Assembly (NCBI GenBank): GCA_964438975.1
Contig: CAYTMU010000002.1
Location: forward strand, 1-64,000
Reading direction: 5' to 3'
Source: Chryseosolibacter sp964438975
Lineage (GTDB): Bacteria > Bacteroidota > Bacteroidia > Cytophagales > Cyclobacteriaceae
Length of the DNA stretch: 64,000 nucleotides
Shown piece after piece: positions 52,059-61,335 of this stretch. The number at the start of each line of letters is the position of its first letter. Position 1 is the first letter of the stretch. The position numbers and the translations under genes are program-made. Under the pieces are notes generated by a model. That model made no database searches and was not told the DNA's origin. It was given only the letters and a program-made list of their open reading frames with translations.

Positions 52059-53499
52059 ATATCTCCGGAAGCATCTTGATGAACTTCTCATCCAGTTTGA
52101 TGAGACGCGTTGGAGCGAAATAGGAGACGGTCGTTGCCTGGAGACGTGGAATGAGACTGCTGATTTTCTTAGCCTTCTCCTTCTTTGCTTCACTGGTGGC
52201 GATCTTCAGTATTTTCAGGAATAGCATGATGTTCTCGCAGCTATCTTTTCCAAAGAGGCGGATCTGCCGCTGAATACTATTCGACAACTGGTTGAACAGC
52301 TCGTAATCTTTCAACAGCACATATTGCAATGCGAGTAGCGACTTTATTTCGAGTTGCGCATAAGGATACTTCTTCAAGCTGACTTCGTTGAGCAGATTGT
52401 TGATAAGCTTCGCGGCCTCATCGAACTTGTCTACATAATAGCACGATAAAGCCCGGTACAATACGTAGATAATGTGCTTGGGTACATCCTGTGGATCGAC
52501 CTCATAATCCTCAAATACTGTCTCGTTCTCAGCATATAGTTCTGTTTCCGTGCCGTTCCGAAGATGTCGCTCGATCTTCGAAATGAGGAACTGCGCCGGG
52601 AATGTGTAAGTCGAGTAATTGACGAGGAGGTTCGCACAGGCATCATTCACCTCTTCAAAATATTTCTCCGCCTGCCGGTATACCTTGTAATGATTGTAAT
52701 ATTCGAGTTTCAGGAACTCGAACACCAGGTTGAGGTGGTAGTAGATGGAGTCGAGGTGATAGCTCTCAAATATCTTCTGCACTTTTGCGAAAATATCCTC
52801 GATCGACTCACCGTCTTGCATGTTATCATCCACTTCCACGAACAGGCGGTGAAATACGTACATACAGCTGTGGAATACATACAGTCGGTGTGATTCGTAC
52901 AGGTTGGCCACGTTCTGCATCTCCTTCATCACCAGGGTCAATCCCAGTTTCTCGATCTCTCCTCCGTTCAGCAGATAGTCGCCGAACTTCTTGAAATAGT
53001 CTGCCAACAGGTCTTCGGCCTTGTCAACGGCGAGCATATATGCTACATGGCGGTTGTACAGCTGGGAATACTGAAAGTAGTCGGGAGAGTTGATGTTGAG
53101 CCGCTTCAGGGATTTGTAGATAACGGTGAGTTCATTCGCGAGATCGTAGTCGAGAAGCTCTTTTTCTAGCTTCTTCAAGGTTGCAATGGAAATGGCTTTC
53201 TTCTTGGTGAATAGTACCTCATTGATATTTGCTACCTTCCTAAGGACGTCCGTCCGCGGACTCTCCAACTGTTCCATCAGATACTCTTCGATCTTCAGAT
53301 TGAGACGTGAGCGCAACGTATAATACGCATTGGCGTTTACGTCGAGTTCGGTCATAATCTTGTTGTCTGACAGGGATCGCTCGCGAAGGGCCTTCAGTAG
53401 ATAGGCTGACTTTTCTGCGTTGCTTTCCAGGAGTGAGTTATAGATGGCGGTGAAGTCTTTCTCAGAGAGCTGCTTGATGATATTCTTTAACTTGGCCAT
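52057..53499 (-). CDS. Large helical protein of unknown function
   Basis: A 480-residue cytoplasmic protein, helical throughout, with regular Leu/Tyr spacing that suggests TPR-like or related helical repeats (YCRALSCYYVDKFDEAAKLI type segments). No signal peptide or enzyme motif. Residues 40-90 (MTELDVNANAYYTLRSRLN) look like a winged or helix-turn-helix part, so it might bind DNA. Such proteins occur as conserved hypotheticals in Cytophagales. Single gene, divergent from the WG-repeat gene. Confidence 0.65.
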   Translation of the reverse strand: MAKLKNIIKQLSEKDFTAIYNSLLESNAEKSAYLLKALRERSLSDNKIMTELDVNANAYYTLRSRLNLKIEEYLMEQLESPRTDVLRKVANINEVLFTKKKAISIATLKKLEKELLDYDLANELTVIYKSLKRLNINSPDYFQYSQLYNRHVAYMLAVDKAEDLLADYFKKFGDYLLNGGEIEKLGLTLVMKEMQNVANLYESHRLYVFHSCMYVFHRLFVEVDDNMQDGESIEDIFAKVQKIFESYHLDSIYYHLNLVFEFLKLEYYNHYKVYRQAEKYFEEVNDACANLLVNYSTYTFPAQFLISKIERHLRNGTETELYAENETVFEDYEVDPQDVPKHIIYVLYRALSCYYVDKFDEAAKLINNLLNEVSLKKYPYAQLEIKSLLALQYVLLKDYELFNQLSNSIQRQIRLFGKDSCENIMLFLKILKIATSEAKKEKAKKISSLIPRLQATTVSYFAPTRLIKLDEKFIKMLPEI

Positions 53500-53620
53500 G
53501 AAGAGGTTTTTACAACGGAAAAGTTACAAAAATTATTCGTGTAAGCAATACCGCGAGACATTGGCATCGTCCGCAAATTGCAACTTGAGACGGGCTTAAC
53601 CAAATAAGTCCCGGTTCAAT

Positions 53621-53628
53621 TAACTTTG
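53621..53628 (+). promoter_or_regulatory. -7 promoter box TAACTTTG
   Basis: TAACTTTG fits the TAnnTTTG consensus exactly. It places the transcript start at about 53634-53636. This makes a TTG start at 53634 unlikely and supports GTG at 53658 for the next gene. Confidence 0.5.
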
Positions 53629-53657
53629 TATTTTTGGAGCTGCTTATACGTGACGCC

Positions 53658-56252
53658 GTGATTGCGAGAGTTCTATTCTGTATCCTCATCCTGCTTGATC
53701 TTCAACAAGCATCCGCTCAGGTGGCTACATCTGAGAAAAGGGTATTGCGGGATATGGAGAAGGGTAGATGGCTTAAGGCCGAGACAACACTTCGGAAAAC
53801 ATTGAAGCGAGATTCGCTTAATGCTTCTGCCCGATACGTGTTTTCGCTGTTCTACTTTCATCCACATAATCCTCACTTCCACGCCGACTCGGCGCATCAC
53901 TATGTTGTTGGTGCGTTGAGGGATCTCGGACACCTGACATTGCGGGAACGCGAGAAGTTCAGGCGTGCAGGCGTTGATAGTGTTCGACTGCTTGAGTTGA
54001 GGGTGCGGATTGACAGCACGGCGTTTGAGGCCGCGAGGGGATTGAATACCGAGGATGCCTATATCGGGTTTCTTACCCGCTATCCGTCTGCTGCTCAGCG
54101 TGAACTGGCAGCGAGCCTCCGGGATGAGGTGGCTTACCAGGATGCGCTTCGCGAGAACACAGCGGATGGTTTTCTCCGATATCTGAAGCGATATCCCTAT
54201 GCGGCACGTGCCCAGGATGCCACGGCACAGTACGACCATCTGGTTTATCGCGAGAGGACTCAGGACGGGCGACTGCAGAGCTTTGAATCATTCCTGGCAG
54301 ATCACCCGCACACACAATACGAAGCCGAGATCTACAGGAATATCTTTGAGATCGTAACGGCGGACGGACGCGTCGCGAGTTTTCTTTCCTTCATGAGCAG
54401 CTATCCCACCAGCGGATTGGCGGAACGGGCGGGACAACTGGCGTTTCATTTACTCGCGGACGACGAGGATGCTGAGTGGCCTTCCGACTTTCTGAACGAT
54501 TCGTTAGCGAACCTGCTTGAAGTCAATCGTTCTTATCTCGTCCCTTTTCTCACTGACGACCGTTTTGGATTTATGGATCAGCACGGAGCGCAAATACTTC
54601 CAGCTCAGTACTCCGAAATCCATTACGAATACCTTTGCGGTCAGGTGCTTGATGAAGTGCTCATTGTCGATAACCAGCTTGTCGACCGCAACGGTACAAC
54701 GTTATATCGCGGCGAAGTGTTGGGTGTTGATGACATCGGTGCTGGTTTTCTTCTCGTGGAAGCTACTGATGGGATTCGACTGATCCACAAGTCGGGTTTC
54801 GAGCCGATCGATCATGTAGACGATGCCCGGGTCATCGCCCGAACGTTCCTTGCGGTGAAGAAGTCCGGCCGATGGCTCGCGTACGCATTCACAGGTAGGT
54901 TGCTGGACACACGTTCATGGGATGACATCGGCGTCATGGGAGAACTGGTGGTCTTCACGCAGGGCCAAACCGGATTTTTGATTGCAAAGGAACAGGTGGG
55001 CAACGGTGTTGAAGACGGTCTTCTCCCGTTGTCTGAGCCATTTGACGACCTCAAACTATGGCCGGGTAGATTGATCTGGGGGAAGTCCGGGCAATTCGAA
55101 GGTGTGATGAGTCAGTCCATGAAGACGGTAATCCGGTTTGATAGACACAATCTCACGCAAGCTCCTTTTGGAGCAACTGCACGCGTGCCCAATGGCGTTG
55201 TAGTATACAACCTGGCCGGGATGAAGTCGACCTTGTTTGAAAAGGTCTCGGTGCTTCCTGGTAATGTCGGCGTCAATAAAAATGGGGCATGGTTTCTATA
55301 CGATCCTGTAAAACACGTCATGCATCCGAGATCATACGATTCGCTTCGTGCAGAAGGAGTCTTTGTTGTAGGTACGCGAAAGGACAGTGTGTACGTGAGT
55401 TTCAAAGACAATGTATTTCGATCTTTTTTTCGGCCGGGCAAGATTGGCTTCGTACCGGGACTTGATTCTATATCGGTGCTGACCGTCGAGGTCAGGGGAG
55501 GACAGCAAAAGAGTGTGTTTGATCTGAGAGGAAGACTGTTGTTTTCCGCGAATTTCGATGGGCTCGAATATGCGGGCAATGGTCTGTTCGTCATGACACG
55601 GCGAGACCGAAAGGGGCTTGTGGATCGCGAGGGGAAGATGAGGCTTCCGATCGAGTACGACGCCATTGGTACTGCACAAAACGATGTTGTATCTACGCTC
55701 AGGAATAGAAAGTTCGGAGCCTATCATACGCGACTTGGAAAGTTCATCAAGCCACAGTATGACCGGAATCCGGTTCCGTATGGTACGACGTGTGTCGTTG
55801 TTTTTAAAGATGGCTACTACGGATTTCTTGGGTGGGACAGCAAACCTCTCAGTGCTTTCGAGTTTGACGAGGTCAACTACTGGAACGAGTCAATGGCATT
55901 TGTTAAGAAGGGCGCGCTGTGGGGAATTTTCGATCTGACGAGTCGCAGGGTAATCGAAGCAAACCTTAAGAGTATCACGATCATAGGCGAAACGTCTTCC
56001 GGGAGATCTGCTATCGTGCAAAAGGGCGACCATTTCGGAGTGGTCAGCAGTCAAGGACGCATTGTGTTGCCGCCGACATTTTCCGAAATCATCAACCTTG
56101 GCACACCGGATGCACCACTTTACTTTACTGAGCGGGATGTGCCGGAGGCCGCTGTCTATATTGTAGTCTACTACGATCGCATGGGTGAAATGATTCGCAG
56201 GGAAGTCTATGAGGATGCCGCACATCACGACAGGATCTATTGCGCACATTGA
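53658..56252 (+). CDS. Secreted WG-repeat protein
   Basis: About 864 residues from the GTG at 53658, whose product begins with a signal peptide (VIARVLFCILILLDLQQASAQ); a TTG at 53634 is open too but overlaps the likely transcript start. The N-terminal half is helical with tandem repeats of the form ...FLRYLKRYPYAARAQDA / FESFLADHPHTQYEAE / FLSFMSSYPTSGLAERA. The C-terminal half (about 290-860) has WG-like beta repeats, e.g. LVDREGKMRLPIEYDAIG, YYGFLGWDSKPLSAFEFDEV, LWGIFDLTSRRVIEANL and HFGVVSSQGRIVLPPTFSEI. WG proteins are often surface or periplasmic; the function is unknown. Confidence 0.82.
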   Translation: MIARVLFCILILLDLQQASAQVATSEKRVLRDMEKGRWLKAETTLRKTLKRDSLNASARYVFSLFYFHPHNPHFHADSAHHYVVGALRDLGHLTLREREKFRRAGVDSVRLLELRVRIDSTAFEAARGLNTEDAYIGFLTRYPSAAQRELAASLRDEVAYQDALRENTADGFLRYLKRYPYAARAQDATAQYDHLVYRERTQDGRLQSFESFLADHPHTQYEAEIYRNIFEIVTADGRVASFLSFMSSYPTSGLAERAGQLAFHLLADDEDAEWPSDFLNDSLANLLEVNRSYLVPFLTDDRFGFMDQHGAQILPAQYSEIHYEYLCGQVLDEVLIVDNQLVDRNGTTLYRGEVLGVDDIGAGFLLVEATDGIRLIHKSGFEPIDHVDDARVIARTFLAVKKSGRWLAYAFTGRLLDTRSWDDIGVMGELVVFTQGQTGFLIAKEQVGNGVEDGLLPLSEPFDDLKLWPGRLIWGKSGQFEGVMSQSMKTVIRFDRHNLTQAPFGATARVPNGVVVYNLAGMKSTLFEKVSVLPGNVGVNKNGAWFLYDPVKHVMHPRSYDSLRAEGVFVVGTRKDSVYVSFKDNVFRSFFRPGKIGFVPGLDSISVLTVEVRGGQQKSVFDLRGRLLFSANFDGLEYAGNGLFVMTRRDRKGLVDREGKMRLPIEYDAIGTAQNDVVSTLRNRKFGAYHTRLGKFIKPQYDRNPVPYGTTCVVVFKDGYYGFLGWDSKPLSAFEFDEVNYWNESMAFVKKGALWGIFDLTSRRVIEANLKSITIIGETSSGRSAIVQKGDHFGVVSSQGRIVLPPTFSEIINLGTPDAPLYFTERDVPEAAVYIVVYYDRMGEMIRREVYEDAAHHDRIYCAH

Positions 56253-56336
56253 CCCTCTCACTCCGCAAAATGTCACTTGCCGGTCATCACTGGTTTTGGT
56301 CGGCTATCTCATAGTTATTCTTTTCTTCGCCACTAT

Positions 56337-56351
56337 CGCGTAATTTACGCG
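56337..56351. promoter_or_regulatory. Dyad CGCGTAA-T-TTACGCG upstream of pafA-like gene
   Basis: CGCGTAA and TTACGCG flank a single T, a 15-bp near-perfect dyad 35 bases before the phosphatase ATG. Position and symmetry fit a regulator site. No known consensus was recognised. Confidence 0.4.
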
Positions 56352-56385
56352 CCTATTGCTTGATCGATTTTTACCCAATTTTAAT

Positions 56386-58032
56386 ATGAAACGTTTGATT
56401 ATGATCATTGCTGTGCTTCTCTCTACAGGGGCGTATGCGCAGCAAAAAGGAGAAGCTCGACCTCCCAAACTTGTTGTAGGAATCATGGTGGATCAAATGC
56501 GCCACGAGTATCTATATCGGTTTCGCCCGCATTTCTCCAAGGGAGGATTTAACAGAATGATGGATGATGGCTTTGTTTTGAAGAACGGCCATTACAACTA
56601 TGCCCCTACTGTTACAGGACCCGGACACGCTTCGGTGTACACTGGATCAACGCCGGCCCTTCACGGTATCATCAGCAATGGCTGGTATGATAAAGAGTCC
56701 GGGGAAAATATCAACTGTGTCGAAGATACCAGGTACACGGTCGTGGGTGTCCCGGATGGCAACGGCGAAGTGTCGCCATCGCGGATGCTTTCGACTACGG
56801 TGACAGATGAGTTGAAGCTCTTCACGCAAAAACGTGCAAAAGTTATCGGCATATCGATGAAGAATCGCGGTGCTGCGCTTCCAGCCGGCCACCTCGCTGA
56901 CGCCGCCTACTGGTTTGATGGCAAGTCGGGCAAATTCATTACCAGTACGTACTACATGACTTCATTGCCCCCTTGGCTGGATAAGTTCCACGGACGCAAC
57001 CTTCCTGAACAGTATATCCAGCGCGGATGGAATACGCTGATGCCGCTAGACAAATATGTTGAGAGCGGGCCGGATGACTCTCCCTATGAAGGACGTCTCG
57101 GTGGGAAACCCAAGCCGGTGTTTCCGTATGACCTGAAGGCACTCCGGAAACCGAACGAATACGGCATTATCGGCGGGACGCCGTACGGAAATGAGTACCT
57201 CACCGAAATGGCTAAGGCGGTCGTCGAGGGCGAAGGTCTCGGTGCCGATGATATCACGGATTTCCTCGCGATCTCTTACTCTTCGACCGATGCCCTCGGT
57301 CACTCGGTCGGACCGAATGCTGTCGAGATACAGGATATGTACATGCGGCTTGACCGGAGCATCGAGGATCTGCTGAAGACACTTGATGCGAAAGTAGGTG
57401 CTGGCAACTACACAGTGTTTTTGACCGCTGACCATGCGGTTGCCGATGTGGCGCAATATCTGAAGGATAGTCGTGTCCCTTCAGGATACTTCAATAATAA
57501 CAAGGTCGGTGCCGACCTCAATGAATACCTCCGTCAGTATTTCCCCGAGAAGGACGTGGTGAAGACGATCAGTTCAGGTAACATATTTTTCGACCATGCA
57601 GCATTTGATGATGATCTGAAGACGGCGGGAGTGCAATTGATGATCGCAACTGAATTGACGGTCAACTTCCTTCTTAAACAAGAGGGTGTCGCCAACGCCT
57701 ACTCGCAGAATACTCTACGTCAAAGTGATTATGAGGAGGGAGGCGTAAAAGGAATGGTGGTACGAGGATATCACCCCAAGCGCGGCGGCGATATTGTACT
57801 CGTGCTGGAGCCCGGGTGGTACCCCGGAAGTTCTCCTACAGGCACGACCCACGGTTCGCCCTGGACGTACGACACGCATGTGCCGATACTCTTCTACGGC
57901 AACGGTATCAGGAAGGGGTCATCTGTCCAGTATTACCGCATAACCGACATAGCTCCCACGATTTCAGCATTGCTTAACATCAAGTACCCTTCGGCATGCA
58001 CCGGACAACCGGTGTCTGAAGTGCTTGAATAA
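56386..58032 (+). CDS. PafA-type alkaline phosphatase
   Basis: Exported phosphomonoesterase of the alkaline phosphatase superfamily, 548 residues from the ATG at 56386; signal MKRLIMIIAVLLSTGAYAQ. The metal site and nucleophile region read VGIMVDQMRHEY and TVTGPGHASVYTGS, with Thr as nucleophile, as in PafA. Further metal ligands lie in SSTDALGHSVGPNA, FLTADHAVADV and the late GTTHGSPWTYDTHVPI. It releases phosphate in the periplasm. An upstream frame start at 56356 adds a non-signal extension and is less likely. Confidence 0.93.
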   Translation: MKRLIMIIAVLLSTGAYAQQKGEARPPKLVVGIMVDQMRHEYLYRFRPHFSKGGFNRMMDDGFVLKNGHYNYAPTVTGPGHASVYTGSTPALHGIISNGWYDKESGENINCVEDTRYTVVGVPDGNGEVSPSRMLSTTVTDELKLFTQKRAKVIGISMKNRGAALPAGHLADAAYWFDGKSGKFITSTYYMTSLPPWLDKFHGRNLPEQYIQRGWNTLMPLDKYVESGPDDSPYEGRLGGKPKPVFPYDLKALRKPNEYGIIGGTPYGNEYLTEMAKAVVEGEGLGADDITDFLAISYSSTDALGHSVGPNAVEIQDMYMRLDRSIEDLLKTLDAKVGAGNYTVFLTADHAVADVAQYLKDSRVPSGYFNNNKVGADLNEYLRQYFPEKDVVKTISSGNIFFDHAAFDDDLKTAGVQLMIATELTVNFLLKQEGVANAYSQNTLRQSDYEEGGVKGMVVRGYHPKRGGDIVLVLEPGWYPGSSPTGTTHGSPWTYDTHVPILFYGNGIRKGSSVQYYRITDIAPTISALLNIKYPSACTGQPVSEVLE

Positions 58033-58091
58033 GGACTCGTTTTGTTATATTGCTGCCTTGTTTTCAGTAGGGTAGAAGTTGCATACATCGA

Positions 58092-59534
58092 ATGAGCCAG
58101 CAAGAATTCAAGGCCGAATTGTCACTTTGGGATGCCACCATGGTGGTCGCCGGTTCGATGATCGGCTCCGGTATCTTTATCGTTAGTGCAGATATCGCCC
58201 GGAATGTGGGCAGCGCAGGCTGGCTCATTGCGGTCTGGGGCATCACAGCGGTAATGACCATCATCGCGGCAGTCAGTTATGGCGAGCTCAGCGGGATGTT
58301 CCCAAAGGCCGGAGGTCAATATGTGTACCTGAAGGAAGCGTATAACCCACTCGTGAGCTTCCTCTATGGTTGGAGCCTGTTTGCGGTCATTCAGACAGCA
58401 ACGATTGCTGCCGTAGGCGTAGCATTCGCAAGATTTTCTGCGTACGTCTTTCCGTGGATGGGTGAAAACATTATCCTGGCGGATTTCGGGCTGATCGATA
58501 TCTCGGCGGCGCAGATCTCGGCTATTGTGATGGTGGTGCTCCTGACGTGGGTGAATACGCGCGGTATCCGCGAGGGCAAATTCGTACAGACGACGTTTAC
58601 AATTTCCAAGTTGCTCGCCTTGTTCGGGCTGATGATCTGCGGGTTCCTTTTTGTCAAACAAGGGTACTGGAACGAGAATTGGCAGACTGGCTTTACTGCG
58701 ATGCAGGATCTCGGAACGGGCGGAGACGGCAAAACGCCTTCCGGATGGATTCCAATCAGCGGAGTCACACTCCTTGGTGCGATTGCTGCTGCCATGGTCG
58801 GATCACTGTTCAGTAGTGATGCCTGGAACAACGTCACCTTCATTGCAGGTGAGATCAAGAACCCTCAGCGGAATATCGGACTCAGCCTGTTCCTGGGAAC
58901 GCTGATCGTAAGCGTGCTTTACATTGCGACGAACCTGATGTACCTGCGTGTGTTGCCTCTTAACGAGTTGGCCTTTCCGCAATCCGACCGGCTCGCGGTC
59001 GCCGCAGCGAACCAAATCTTCGGAAGCACTGGAATGTATGTTATCGCCATTCTCATTATGGTGTCCACGTTTGGTTGTAACAACGGACTGATACTGGCGG
59101 GAGCCAGGGTCTATTATACAATGGCTCGTGATAAACTATTCTTTCGGCGTGCAGGTGAACTCAACAAGAACGCAGTTCCGGGATGGGCATTGTGGGCGCA
59201 GTGTGTGGTTGCATCTCTTTTGTGTTTGAGCGGCGGATACGGAAATCTCCTCGATATGATCTCGTTTGTTGTGGTGATATTTTACACGCTCACGATAGCC
59301 GGTATCTTCGTCTTAAGACGAAAGCGGCCCGACGTTCCAAGGCCCTACAAGGCATTTGGTTATCCCGTATTGCCCTTTATTTATATCGTAATGGGGATCA
59401 GCTTTTGTACGCTGTTGATAATTTACAAGCCAGACTTCACGTGGCCTGGTCTGATCATTACGCTTGCGGGTATACCGATTTACTACTTCGCCATGTCAGG
59501 TCGTCCAAAGACCGATGACTCAGCCAGCCACTAG
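58092..59534 (+). CDS. APC-family amino-acid permease
   Basis: A 480-residue protein with about 12 helices. The start SLWDATMVVAGSMIGSGIFIVS has the unwound GSGIF motif for substrate binding in helix 1. It belongs to the LAT-like branch (helix 8 region WNNVTFIAGEIKNPQRNI). Substrate likely a neutral amino acid; not settled. Its stop shares the palindrome CTAG with the convergent gene's stop. Confidence 0.93.
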   Translation: MSQQEFKAELSLWDATMVVAGSMIGSGIFIVSADIARNVGSAGWLIAVWGITAVMTIIAAVSYGELSGMFPKAGGQYVYLKEAYNPLVSFLYGWSLFAVIQTATIAAVGVAFARFSAYVFPWMGENIILADFGLIDISAAQISAIVMVVLLTWVNTRGIREGKFVQTTFTISKLLALFGLMICGFLFVKQGYWNENWQTGFTAMQDLGTGGDGKTPSGWIPISGVTLLGAIAAAMVGSLFSSDAWNNVTFIAGEIKNPQRNIGLSLFLGTLIVSVLYIATNLMYLRVLPLNELAFPQSDRLAVAAANQIFGSTGMYVIAILIMVSTFGCNNGLILAGARVYYTMARDKLFFRRAGELNKNAVPGWALWAQCVVASLLCLSGGYGNLLDMISFVVVIFYTLTIAGIFVLRRKRPDVPRPYKAFGYPVLPFIYIVMGISFCTLLIIYKPDFTWPGLIITLAGIPIYYFAMSGRPKTDDSASH

Positions 59535-60427
59535 CCCCCTAGTTGATCGGCCAGTAGGGCCAATCCCTCTTCGAACGAATGCGGTTCGTAATCCAGTTCC
59601 TTTCTGGCCTTTTCGATAACGAAGCCAGTGCGTGGCGGGCGCCGTGCTGGTTGCTTGAAGCGCGTTGAGTCCGTGGGCGTGATGAGGGATTTATCGAGTT
59701 TGAAGAAGTCTGCGGTGCGTATCGCGATGTCATACGGAGACATGAAGTCCTTGCCCGAAATATGATAGATACCTTTCGCCTGTTTTCTGGCAGCAAGGTA
59801 ACAGCCCATCGCCAGATCTTCCGCAAGAGTTGGGGTACGCCACTGGTCATTGACAACCTGGATCCCTTTGTTGGCGAGTAGACTGTTCCTGACCCACAGT
59901 ACAATATTCGAGCGGCTCATATCCTGAGTGATACCAAAGACCAGCACCGTCCGGAGAATGGTCCATGATATCGAACTAGCCTGAATCGCTTTCTCAGCCG
60001 CTAACTTGCTTTCGCCGTAGAAGTTCACGGGGCCTGGCGTTGCCAGTTCGTCCAAAGGACCATGGCTGCCGTCGAAGATAAAATCAGTGGATAGGTGGAT
60101 CAGGTGGATATTCAGGGCATGACAACATGATACGAGGTTTTCCACAGCAGTAACGTTGGATTTCCAACAGGCATCCTGTTGTAGCTCACAATCGTCCACC
60201 TGGGTCATTGCCGCTGTGTTGATGATCACATCAGGTTTAGTGAGGTGCAACACTTCTTCGACATTCTCTGGTTCAGAGATATCCATTGCGTGAAACTCCC
60301 CCCGGTCGATCGGAAGCACAGACTTTCCCCTTGCGGTAGCGATCAGATGGATGTCTTCATGTTGTTGCAGAAGGTCGGTGAGCTTCTGGCCCAGCAAGCC
60401 GTTTGAACCTGTTACCAGAATTCGCAT
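59531..60427 (-). CDS. RmlD-like dTDP-4-dehydrorhamnose reductase family protein
   Basis: A 298-residue extended SDR. Cofactor site VTGSNGLLGQKL, INTAAMTQVDDCE, HLSTDFIFDGSHGPLDE, and the catalytic YGESKLAAEKA pair. It is of the RfbD/RmlD family that makes dTDP-rhamnose, but the rmlABC genes are absent here and the family also includes other sugar reductases. It ends overlapping the permease stop by 4 bases. Confidence 0.85.
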   Translation of the reverse strand: MRILVTGSNGLLGQKLTDLLQQHEDIHLIATARGKSVLPIDRGEFHAMDISEPENVEEVLHLTKPDVIINTAAMTQVDDCELQQDACWKSNVTAVENLVSCCHALNIHLIHLSTDFIFDGSHGPLDELATPGPVNFYGESKLAAEKAIQASSISWTILRTVLVFGITQDMSRSNIVLWVRNSLLANKGIQVVNDQWRTPTLAEDLAMGCYLAARKQAKGIYHISGKDFMSPYDIAIRTADFFKLDKSLITPTDSTRFKQPARRPPRTGFVIEKARKELDYEPHSFEEGLALLADQLGG

Positions 60428-60434
60428 TCCCTAA

Positions 60435-61295
60435 TCAGTTTTCGGGATACGTATACCCGAATGTCTTCTCGATCTTCTTTCGGGGCATTTCCTCCACCGT
60501 GATAACCATTCGCACATCTTCGGTCGGCCTGTCATTCATGTCGCGTGGTGCTGCGGCAATTTTGTCGATCACTTCCAAACCGCTGATGACCTTTCCAAAG
60601 ACTGTGTACTGGCCGTCAAGACTTGGAGCCCCACCCAGTGTAGTATATGCCTTGAGAACTTCGGGCGCAATTTCCTTTTCGAGCGAAACACCGAGTTGCT
60701 CCTCTACGACAGGACGCAGATCATTGAGGTAGTCCTGGAATCCCTGCTGATCGCCGCGCTGGGCAAATGTGTTGATCGAGTCGAGATAATGCTTGTTTTC
60801 AGGTTTTTGGAAGAATTGTTGAAGGGCAGTGTTGAATCGGTGTGGATCCGTCTTTAACTGCTCTTCGGTTTGCTTTGTGCCCTGGACGATGTAGAACTGG
60901 CTGCCACTCGATGCCTTTTGCGGGTTCACCTGATCACCGAGACGTGCAGCCGATAATGCCCCTTTCTCATGAAAGAACTTGGGGTTGAATTCGGCCGGTA
61001 TTGTATACGGAGGACCTCCATTTCCCAGGCGCTGTCCACGAGGGGCATTTCTGGATTCAGGATCTCCTCCTTGAATCATAAAGCCCTCGATCACTCGGTG
61101 GAAGATGAGACTGTCGTAGTAGTGTTCCCTCGCCAGCTTCAGAAAGTTCTCTTTGTGCTGCGGTGTTTCATCGTAAAGAATCGCGACCATGTTTCCGAAG
61201 TCGGTTTTGATGGTTACCACGTGATCTGTTTTTTGAGCGCATCCAGTCATAAGAATAGTCACAATCGGGAAAATTATTAATAATAAGCGTTTCAT
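60435..61295 (-). CDS. Cyclophilin-type peptidyl-prolyl isomerase, lipoprotein
   Basis: A 286-residue periplasmic proline isomerase. From the ATG at 61295, MKRLLLIIFPIVTILMTGC gives a lipoprotein Cys19. Cyclophilin motifs are FHRVIEGFMIQGGDP and SSGSQFYIVQG, and the C-terminal VFGKVISGLEVIDKIA. An insert of about 80 residues (about 150-220, after GTKQTEEQL) is typical of the Bacteroidota form. It may fold outer-membrane or secreted proteins. It is on the same strand as hemC upstream. Confidence 0.9.
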   Translation of the reverse strand: MKRLLLIIFPIVTILMTGCAQKTDHVVTIKTDFGNMVAILYDETPQHKENFLKLAREHYYDSLIFHRVIEGFMIQGGDPESRNAPRGQRLGNGGPPYTIPAEFNPKFFHEKGALSAARLGDQVNPQKASSGSQFYIVQGTKQTEEQLKTDPHRFNTALQQFFQKPENKHYLDSINTFAQRGDQQGFQDYLNDLRPVVEEQLGVSLEKEIAPEVLKAYTTLGGAPSLDGQYTVFGKVISGLEVIDKIAAAPRDMNDRPTEDVRMVITVEEMPRKKIEKTFGYTYPEN

Positions 61296-61335
61296 GTGTT
61301 GATAGTTGTATTTATCTCTGAAGTAGCAGAGGGAC

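Noticed and set aside
55112..55666. 184-codon frame antisense to the WG-repeat gene
   Set aside because: No start signal or family match; opposite a clear coding region.
58122..58661. 179-codon frame antisense to the amino-acid permease
   Set aside because: Hydrophilic mirror of membrane helices; a typical shadow.
59531..59534. Overlapping convergent stops sharing CTAG
   Set aside because: Real, but an ordinary result of tight packing; no sign of a function.
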